NCBI GenBank assembly: GCA_016763255.1 | Contig: JAESUA010000023.1 | Coordinates: forward strand, 1-6,884 | Length of the DNA: 6,884 nucleotides | Origin: Magnetovibrio sp. | GTDB taxonomy: Bacteria > Pseudomonadota > Alphaproteobacteria > Rhodospirillales > Magnetovibrionaceae | Direction of reading: 5' to 3' | Shown here: positions 1 to 4,978 of the stretch, in pieces | Position numbering within the stretch: the stretch's first letter is position 1 | Layout: each line of letters begins with the position of its first letter | Position numbers and translations under genes: made by a program | The notes under the pieces: generated by a model | Database searches by the model: none | What the model was told of the DNA's origin: nothing | Seen by the model: only the letters and a program-made list of their open reading frames with translations

Positions 1-948
1 ATCGCGGATCCCGTTCAAAAACAGATCTGCGCTGGCCAGCCGATAGGCATGCAATTCAGGATATCCGCCCGGTAAAAAGACCGCGTCGGCATCTTCGCGC
101 GGTGCCTGATCATCAAGCGGCGAAAAAAAACTGATCTCAGCGCCCTGGTTGCGCCACCCCTCCAGCACCATCGGATAGGCAAAAGCGAACGCTTCGTCAC
201 GCGCCACCGCGATACGTTGCCCCAACGGTTTTAGCGGTCGAACCGAACCACTCACCCGCCAGCCTTTGGCTAAGTCGCGCAACGCGCCCATGTCAACATG
301 GCGTTCGATCACATGCCCCGCACGTTTCATTAAAATATCCAGACCTTCATGCTCAGCGGCCTGGATCAAGCCAAGGTGACGCGACGGCAACACCAATCCC
401 GGTTCCATCGGGATCATGCCGAGCACCGGAATATGCGGAACCGCCTCGCTCATCGCTTCACGGATCACGCGTTGATGGCGCGCGCTGCCAACACGGTTAA
501 AGATCACGCCTGCGATATCGATGCCTTCACGAAAACTATCAAAGCCCTTCACCAAGGCCGCCGCAGAGGCCCCTTGGGAACGCGAATCCACGACCAAGAC
601 CACCGGCCAACCGGTTTGGCGGGCGATATCGGCGGTCGAACCTTCATGCAGTGTTGCGCCGTCAAACAAGCCCATCACGCCTTCGCACACCACCAAATCA
701 CAATCTTGCCCGGCGCTGGCGGTGGCCGCCTGCAGGGTCTCTTTGCGCATCGCCCAACCATCAACGTTAAAGCACGCCCGGCCGGTGGCGCGGGCATGAA
801 ACGCAGGATCGATATAATCAGGACCGGACTTCAGCGAGGCCACCCGCACACCTTGGGACCTAAGGTGCGACAGGATGCCCAGTGTCACCACGGTCTTGCC
901 GCTGCCCGATGAGGGTGCAGCGATGACCAGGCCATTGACGATGCCCAT
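1..948 (-). CDS. cobB: Cobyrinate / hydrogenobyrinate a,c-diamide synthase (CobB/CbiA), C-terminal part beyond window edge
   Basis: This cytoplasmic enzyme uses ATP and glutamine to amidate the a and c acetate side chains of the corrin ring. The frame runs from an ATG at 948 to the window edge without a stop: 316 residues, or roughly 70% of a family member (about 430-460). Visible motifs are a dethiobiotin-synthetase-like P-loop, APSSGSGKT (11-19), KSGPDYIDPAFH (40-51), CEGVMGLFDG (88-97), the start of the glutamine amidotransferase domain (RIAVARDEAFAFAY, 245-258) and FLPGGYPELHA (291-301). The nucleophilic Cys and catalytic His of the amidotransferase lie outside. The start is supported by a purine-rich AAGGGGGG at 957-964, 8 nt upstream. 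It follows the SCO-like gene on the same strand after 24 bp, so co-transcription is likely. Family identity is certain. Whether the substrate is cobyrinate (CbiA) or hydrogenobyrinate (CobB) cannot be read from the sequence; cbiD and cbiG nearby favour the cobalt-containing one. Confidence 0.95.
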   Translation of the reverse strand, partial: MGIVNGLVIAAPSSGSGKTVVTLGILSHLRSQGVRVASLKSGPDYIDPAFHARATGRACFNVDGWAMRKETLQAATASAGQDCDLVVCEGVMGLFDGATLHEGSTADIARQTGWPVVLVVDSRSQGASAAALVKGFDSFREGIDIAGVIFNRVGSARHQRVIREAMSEAVPHIPVLGMIPMEPGLVLPSRHLGLIQAAEHEGLDILMKRAGHVIERHVDMGALRDLAKGWRVSGSVRPLKPLGQRIAVARDEAFAFAYPMVLEGWRNQGAEISFFSPLDDQAPREDADAVFLPGGYPELHAYRLASADLFLNGIRD

Positions 949-972
949 AAAACGAGCCCCCCTTATTTTAAT

Positions 973-1572
973 TTACAGAAGTTCGGCCAACCTTTTGGCC
1001 ATGGCTTCGGCGGGCGTGGCATGGCTGAAGTGTGCGACGTACAGACCATCCGGGCCCATCACATAGGTGATCGAACTGTGGTCCATCAAATAATTGCCGT
1101 CCGGATCATCTGCATTAACCTTGGCGAAAAAGGTTTTATAGGCACGCGCGGCGGCTTTGACCTGTGCTTGGGTGCCGGTCAGACCGATGATCTTGTCATG
1201 AAAGTTTGGCACATAATCGGCCAGCACTTCCGATGTATCGCGATCCGGATCCACCGAAATAAAAATCGGCACCACCTTATCCAGCTGTTCGGGGGTCAGA
1301 AGATCCAACGCATCGCCCATGATGCCTAACGATGTTGGGCAGACGTCGGGGCAGAAGGTATAACCGAAGTAGACCAACAAATATTTGCCCCGATAGGTTT
1401 CGTCGCTCACGGCCTTGCCGGTGTGATCGGTGAGCTGGAACGGCCCGCCGATGCTCACCCTACCGGTGCTTTGCGTCGCGCTTGCTTGGTTGCCGGCCAG
1501 ATAAAACCGCCCTGCGGTGGCGGCGGCGACAACGATGAGAGATGCAATAACGACAAATACGATGCGTTTCAT
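973..1572 (-). CDS. SCO1/SenC (PrrC)-type copper/thiol protein, membrane anchored
   Basis: A 199-residue thioredoxin-fold protein of the SCO1/SenC family, which typically delivers copper to the CuA site of cytochrome c oxidase or acts as a periplasmic thiol redox protein. Residues 4-20 form one hydrophobic segment after a short basic start (MKR), giving a signal anchor with the domain in the periplasm. The copper-binding signature is complete: C74 and C78 in YTFCPDVCPTS, and H165 in MDHSS. SVDPDRDT (106-113) is also typical. An upstream ATG at 1701 would add 43 residues, but the start at 1572 places the hydrophobic anchor at the N-terminus as usual and gives a normal family length; a modest GGGG lies just before it. 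No cytochrome oxidase genes are in view. The gene sits directly upstream of cobB on the same strand. Family assignment is firm; the role here (oxidase assembly, redox sensing or other) is unknown. Confidence 0.93.
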   Translation of the reverse strand: MKRIVFVVIASLIVVAAATAGRFYLAGNQASATQSTGRVSIGGPFQLTDHTGKAVSDETYRGKYLLVYFGYTFCPDVCPTSLGIMGDALDLLTPEQLDKVVPIFISVDPDRDTSEVLADYVPNFHDKIIGLTGTQAQVKAAARAYKTFFAKVNADDPDGNYLMDHSSITYVMGPDGLYVAHFSHATPAEAMAKRLAELL

Positions 1573-1721
1573 AAAAGCCCCATACCCTTTTCGAATTTGA
1601 AATGTCAGGATACGAGTCCACACCCCCCACCGCAAGGCCGCAAATGAGCCAATTACAAAGCCCGATCTTAACACGGCATAGAGCCGTTGCCGCCGCCGCA
1701 CCGCGCGCTTAAAGTGTCACC
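1573..1721. promoter_or_regulatory. Divergent intergenic region between the SCO-like gene and cbiD
   Basis: This 149-bp stretch separates two divergent starts and is the only sizeable non-coding region in the window, so promoters for both SCO-cobB and cbiD-cobK should lie here. The middle is richer in A/T than the flanks. A fragment GTCAGGA at 1604-1610 resembles part of a B12 box, but the space is too small and the rest of the motif is absent, so no cobalamin riboswitch is called. No convincing promoter for cbiD could be picked by eye; TTACAA at 1653-1658 is a possible -35 without a good -10. Confidence 0.6.
1607..1635 (-). promoter_or_regulatory. Candidate sigma70-type promoter for the SCO-like gene
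   Basis: On the minus strand a TTGCGG (1635-1630) is followed after exactly 17 nt by TATCCT (1612-1607). These match the -35 and -10 consensus at 3 and 4 of 6 positions. The -10 box lies 34 nt before the ATG at 1572, a sensible distance. The match is modest, and chance hits of this quality are common in any 150 bp. Confidence 0.3.
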
Positions 1722-2813
1722 ATGAGTGAACAATTGCCCACACCGCGCAAACCCACCGGCACCCTGCGCAAAGGCTGGACCACCGGGGCCTGCGCCGCCG
1801 GTGCCGCATTGGCCGCGTACCGCGCGTTGGTGAGTGGTGCCTTTAAAGATTGCGTGACCATCCACTTGCCCCGCGATGTGACACCGTGCTTTACGCTTTC
1901 ACGCCACGACTTCGGCGATGGCTTTGCTCGTGCGGGCATCATCAAAGACGCCGGTGACGACCCGGACGTCACCCACGGCCTGGAAATCATCGCCGAGGTG
2001 CGCCTTAGCGCAGCGCATTCCGGTGTCAGCTTTTTCGCCGGTGAGGGGGTGGGTACCGTGACCCTGGCCGGATTGGTGTTGGCACCGGGCGAACCCGCCA
2101 TCAACCCCGGCCCACGCAAACAAATTTGCGACGCCCTTCAATCGGTCAATGGAACGCTGCCGGATGTGCAGGTCACCATTTCGATTCCCGGCGGACTGGA
2201 GGCATCGCACAAAACCATGAACGCCCGCCTGGGCATCATCGGCGGGCTTTCGGTGCTGGGCACCACCGGGGTGGTGGTGCCGTATTCATGTTCCAGCTGG
2301 ATTCATTCGATCCAGCGCGGCATCGATGTGGCCCGCGCCCAAGGTTTCAAGCACGTTTTGGCGGCCACCGGCAGGACCTCTGAACGCGCTGCAAATAGCC
2401 AGCTATCCTTGCCCGAAGAAGCGCTCATCGACATGGGTGATTTTGCTGGGGGATTGTTAAAATACGTACGCTGCCATCCGATCCAACGCCTGACTGTTGC
2501 CGGTGGCTTTGCCAAACTCACCAAGTTGGCGCAAGGCTGCATGGATTTGCATTCTTCACGCTCTCGGGTGGATTTTGAAAAACTGGCCGCGCTGCTTGAA
2601 CAACTCGGTGCCGATCAGCTCACCGTTGAGGCCGCGCGCCACGCCAACACCGCCATGCAGGTGTTGCAATTGGCTGATTCCAACGCCCCACGGCTAGCCC
2701 AATTGGTCGCCCGCCAGGCCCGTGAAGTGGCCCTGGCCACCTTGGCCGGGGGCACGGATATTGAGGTTTGGGTTTACGATCGACAAGGCCAGCGCATCGC
2801 GGTGGCCTCATGA
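1722..2813 (+). CDS. cbiD: Cobalt-precorrin-5B C1-methyltransferase CbiD
   Basis: CbiD uses S-adenosylmethionine to methylate C1 of cobalt-precorrin-5B, giving cobalt-precorrin-6A, in the cobalt-early branch of B12 synthesis. It is not homologous to the other corrin methyltransferases. The 363 residues match the usual length. Characteristic motifs run in order: RKGWTTGACAAGAA (16-29), KDAGDDPDVTHG (75-86), GEGVGTVTLAGL (108-119), EPAINPGPR (124-132), NARLGIIGGLSVLGTTG (167-183), ATGRTSE (215-221), GGFAKLTKLAQG (261-272) and HSSRS (277-281). The ATG at 1722 has only a weak ribosome site (AAAGTG upstream), but the N-terminal motif begins 16 residues in, as expected. Its TGA overlaps the cobK start as ATGA, so the two are translationally coupled. 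CbiD in place of CobF points to the anaerobic or a mixed route. Confidence 0.97.
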   Translation: MSEQLPTPRKPTGTLRKGWTTGACAAGAALAAYRALVSGAFKDCVTIHLPRDVTPCFTLSRHDFGDGFARAGIIKDAGDDPDVTHGLEIIAEVRLSAAHSGVSFFAGEGVGTVTLAGLVLAPGEPAINPGPRKQICDALQSVNGTLPDVQVTISIPGGLEASHKTMNARLGIIGGLSVLGTTGVVVPYSCSSWIHSIQRGIDVARAQGFKHVLAATGRTSERAANSQLSLPEEALIDMGDFAGGLLKYVRCHPIQRLTVAGGFAKLTKLAQGCMDLHSSRSRVDFEKLAALLEQLGADQLTVEAARHANTAMQVLQLADSNAPRLAQLVARQAREVALATLAGGTDIEVWVYDRQGQRIAVAS

Positions 2814-3565
2814 GCACCAACATCCTGATTTTGGGCGGAACATCTGAGGCCTCGGCCTTGGCCCACGCCTTGGCGGATCAATTCCCTGACTGTTACGTCA
2901 CCATTGCGCTGGCCGGGGAGACCCGTGCTCCGTCTGAGATGCCCGGTCATGTGCGGGTCGGCAATTTTGGCGGGGCCGATGGCTTGGCACATTTTCTTAT
3001 CCAGCGCGGCATTGATCTGGTGATTGACGCGACCCATCCGTTCGCCGCAAACATCAGCCAAAATGCCGTTGAAGCCTGCCAAAAAACAGGCGTGCCACGG
3101 CTGCGCTTTGATCGCCCCCAATGGGTATTGCCGCCCGACACCGACATCATTTTTGTCCCCGATGCCGAAGAAGCCGCACGTTTGGTGGCGCGCACCTCGA
3201 GCGCGGCCTTTCTCACCATCGGGCGCAAAACCTTAAGTGCATTTTGTGACGTGTGCGACGTTAAATTATTGGTGCGCCTGATCGAAGAACCCGCCCAACC
3301 GCTCGACCTGGACGACGCAACCATCGTCACCGGCCAGCCGCCGTTCAGCCAAGCCGATGAGGTTGCGTTGATGCGCCACCATCACATCGATACCTTGGTC
3401 AGCAAGGCCAGCGGCGGCGCGGCTACCCGCGCCAAGATTGACGCCGCAGCGCAAATTGGCGCGCGCATCGTGCTCATCCGCCGTCCGCCGCCACCCGACG
3501 GCGAGCGGCTCAGCCGACTTGAAGACGTGCTGGCATGGATCGCCAATCAAACCTCAGCCAACTGA
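2810..3565 (+). CDS. cobK: Precorrin-6A reductase (CobK/CbiJ)
   Basis: This cytoplasmic enzyme reduces (cobalt-)precorrin-6A to precorrin-6B with a nicotinamide cofactor: NADPH in CobK, NADH in CbiJ. The 251 residues fit the family. Visible motifs are ILILGGTSEASALA (5-18) at the N-terminus, DATHPFAANIS (73-83), FLTIGRKTL (134-142) and, near the C-terminus, LVSKASGGAATRAKIDAA (196-213). The ATG at 2810 is chosen over the in-frame ATG at 2768: it makes a 4-nt ATGA overlap with the cbiD stop and puts the glycine-rich motif right at the N-terminus, as is normal. It acts on the product of CbiD, so the two coupled genes encode consecutive steps. Its TGA is 8 bp from the stop of convergent cobM. 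The CobK versus CbiJ name is not decidable from sequence alone. Confidence 0.95.
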   Translation: MSTNILILGGTSEASALAHALADQFPDCYVTIALAGETRAPSEMPGHVRVGNFGGADGLAHFLIQRGIDLVIDATHPFAANISQNAVEACQKTGVPRLRFDRPQWVLPPDTDIIFVPDAEEAARLVARTSSAAFLTIGRKTLSAFCDVCDVKLLVRLIEEPAQPLDLDDATIVTGQPPFSQADEVALMRHHHIDTLVSKASGGAATRAKIDAAAQIGARIVLIRRPPPPDGERLSRLEDVLAWIANQTSAN

Positions 3566-3590
3566 AAACCAAGTTATCCGGTCTTGATTT
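3566..3590. terminator. Weak inverted repeat at the convergent cobK/cobM junction
   Basis: AAACCAAG (3566-3573) and CTTGATTT (3583-3590) form an 8-bp stem with a 9-nt loop, placed in the 8-bp gap and the last codons of cobM. In plus-strand RNA there is one C-A mismatch. In minus-strand RNA it becomes a G-U pair, and the stem is followed by UUUU within the cobK end. It could act as a weak, mainly minus-strand terminator or RNA end. The stem is A/T rich and short, so chance is possible. Confidence 0.3.
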
Positions 3591-4338
3591 CACGCAACAC
3601 GTGGCTGTGGGTGGCGTCATAAAGTTTGGAATCGGTGAAGTCTTCGGCCGCCAAAACCCGGCCCACCAAAATCAATGCGGTGCGGGTAAAACCGGCCTCT
3701 TTGACCTTGGCGCGAATGTCTTTCAGGGTGCCGGTCACGTAGGCCTGATCGGGCCAACTGGCGCGGTACACCACCGCCACCGGACAATCTTCGCCGTAAT
3801 ACGGGCTCAGATCCTTGACCACCTTCGCCAAATTGTTGACTGACAAATGCACCGCCAAAGTCGCGCCGGTTTTGGCGAAGTTTTCCAAGGTTTCGCCTTC
3901 CGGCATAGAACTGGCGCGCACCGAGGTGCGGGTCAAAACGATCGACTGGCTGATGTCGGGAAGGGTCAATTCACGCTTCAACAACGCCGCGGCGGCGGCA
4001 AAGGCTGGCACCCCCGGCGTGATGTCATAGTCAATGCCCAGGGCGTCCAAGCGTCGCATCTGTTCGGCGATGGCACCATAAATCGACGGATCACCCGAAT
4101 GCACGCGGGCCACATCCAAGCCCTTGGCGTGGGCTGTTTCGATTTCGGCGATGATCTCATCCAAGTGCAGCGGCGCGGTGTCGACCACATGGGCACCGTC
4201 ACCGGCTTGGTCGACAATTTCTTGTGGCACCAGCGATCCGGCATAGAGCATCACCGGACACGATTTGATCAGGTTTAGGGCCCGCACGGTGATCAGGTCG
4301 GGGGCCCCGGGGCCCGCGCCGATGAAATGAACGATCAT
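3574..4338 (-). CDS. cobM: (Cobalt-)precorrin-4 C11-methyltransferase (CobM/CbiF)
   Basis: This SAM-dependent methyltransferase adds the C11 methyl group to precorrin-4 or cobalt-precorrin-4, giving precorrin-5 or 5A. The 254 residues match family length. It opens with [18 protein letters not shown] (3-20), the tetrapyrrole methylase glycine-rich motif, followed by MLYAGSLVP (30-38), [11 protein letters not shown] (79-89), [15 protein letters not shown] (104-118) and [15 protein letters not shown] (135-149), all typical of CobM/CbiF. The ATG at 4338 lies 4 nt after the stop of the exported RcnB/CigR-like gene. Its GGAGG ribosome site (4350-4354, spacing 11 nt) is inside the last Gly-Gly codons of that gene, so translation is probably coupled. 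It is the last gene of the minus-strand operon, and its stop faces cobK. The product is the substrate of the CbiG half of the fusion encoded two genes upstream. Confidence 0.96.
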   Translation of the reverse strand: MIVHFIGAGPGAPDLITVRALNLIKSCPVMLYAGSLVPQEIVDQAGDGAHVVDTAPLHLDEIIAEIETAHAKGLDVARVHSGDPSIYGAIAEQMRRLDALGIDYDITPGVPAFAAAAALLKRELTLPDISQSIVLTRTSVRASSMPEGETLENFAKTGATLAVHLSVNNLAKVVKDLSPYYGEDCPVAVVYRASWPDQAYVTGTLKDIRAKVKEAGFTRTALILVGRVLAAEDFTDSKLYDATHSHVLREIKTG

Positions 4339-4342
4339 GTGA

Positions 4343-4978
4343 TCAATTGCCTCCGAAGATATTTTTGAGAATTGAATTGAGGCCAGTAGATTGCGGGCCT
4401 GGACTTTTCAACGTGCCGTCAGGGTTTACAACGGTGGCGGACTTTGTGCGCATCACGTCTTTCAAAACATCCAAGATCACCCCGGTGGCTTTGTCGATCA
4501 GCACCACATCGTCTTCGACCACGCTGACCTCTTGATCGTTGGATCGCTGAGGCAGCTTGGCGCTGAGATCATCTGGCAGATCGCGCTTGGCCAGACCTTT
4601 GGGCAGACGGCCATTTTTTTCAAGCTGCTTTTGTAAACCCGGCGGCAGGCTGTCGCGCTTGGCCAGACCCGACGGCAGGCCTTTGGATTTGCCTTTACCC
4701 TTATTTTTGGCTTTGCCCTGGCCTTTATTCTTTTTGCCTTTACCTCGATCACCATCGTCGTTGAGATCATCATCATCATCAGACTTCACCGCCCATGTGG
4801 GCATGGACGTGTCCTTGACCATATCTTTGACGTTAACGCCAAAATGCTCGCCGATGACGCGTTTTTCGACTTCGCTGAGGACCAAGTCACGCACCAAATC
4901 GGTGGCGGTTTGGGCCCAGGCGGCTGGCGTGATCATCAGGGCGACGATCACGATGGTGGCAAATTTTAACGCTTTCAC
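4343..4978 (-). CDS. Exported RcnB/CigR-like protein with Asp-rich and Lys/Gly-rich segments
   Basis: 211 residues starting with GTG. Residues 1-22 form a clear Sec signal peptide ending AWA, with likely cleavage before Q23. Then come a short helical-looking N-terminal part (24-60), an acidic run with 8 Asp in 11 residues (67-77), a basic linker with 10 Lys and 7 Gly (79-100), three LPxGL repeats (LPSGLAKRD 101-109, LPPGLQKQL 111-119, LPKGLAKRD 125-133), LPDDL (134-138), and a C-terminal block [23 protein letters not shown] (153-175). From memory, this order and the final 'DDVVLI..ATGVI.DVL' block resemble the RcnB-like family that includes Salmonella CigR; E. coli RcnB is a periplasmic nickel/cobalt homeostasis protein. 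It lacks Cys and has one His, so an RcnB-like metal site is not obvious. GTG overlaps the cobJ stop (GTGA) and cobM follows after 4 nt, so it is a full operon member. The biochemical function is unknown. Confidence 0.85.
   Translation of the reverse strand: MKALKFATIVIVALMITPAAWAQTATDLVRDLVLSEVEKRVIGEHFGVNVKDMVKDTSMPTWAVKSDDDDDLNDDGDRGKGKKNKGQGKAKNKGKGKSKGLPSGLAKRDSLPPGLQKQLEKNGRLPKGLAKRDLPDDLSAKLPQRSNDQEVSVVEDDVVLIDKATGVILDVLKDVMRTKSATVVNPDGTLKSPGPQSTGLNSILKNIFGGN
4350..4354 (-). promoter_or_regulatory. Ribosome binding site of cobM, nested in the preceding gene
   Basis: GGAGG on the minus strand, 11 nt before the cobM ATG. It is formed by the penultimate Gly-Gly codons of the RcnB/CigR-like gene, so ribosomes finishing that gene uncover or occupy the cobM start. 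Confidence 0.65.
4581..4669 (-). repeat. Two identical 17-nt direct repeats encoding the GLAKR units
   Basis: TCGCGCTTGGCCAGACC occurs at 4581-4597 and again at 4653-4669, exactly 72 nt (24 codons) apart and in frame. It encodes the GLAKR(D) part of the two outer LPxGLAKRD units of the exported protein. The third unit, between them, has diverged at nucleotide level. This suggests internal duplication, or codon-level conservation of the repeated peptide. Confidence 0.7.
4766..4780 (-). repeat. (GAT)5 trinucleotide tract encoding five Asp
   Basis: Five perfect ATC units on the plus strand, read as five GAT codons (D67-D71) in the exported protein. All five Asp use the same codon, so the tract is a short microsatellite that can change length in whole codons without breaking the frame. 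Confidence 0.75.

Noticed and set aside
349..912. 187-residue plus-strand open frame
   Set aside because: Lies wholly antisense to cobB, whose motifs are clear. The His/Arg-rich composition is typical of a shadow frame in GC-rich DNA.
1600..1621. Partial B12-box-like GTCAGGA as part of a cobalamin riboswitch
   Set aside because: Only a fragment of the box matches, the CCTGCC half is absent, and 149 bp is too little for a full riboswitch plus promoter.
1573..1701. N-terminal extension of the SCO-like protein to an ATG at 1701
   Set aside because: It would bury the signal anchor 46 residues in and fill the divergent promoter region. The start at 1572 gives normal topology and length.
2768..2809. 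14-residue N-terminal extension of CobK
   Set aside because: The ATGA overlap at 2810 and the placement of the GGTSEA motif at the N-terminus favour the shorter form.
3847..4278. 143-residue plus-strand open frame
   Set aside because: Antisense to cobM, without motif or plausible context.
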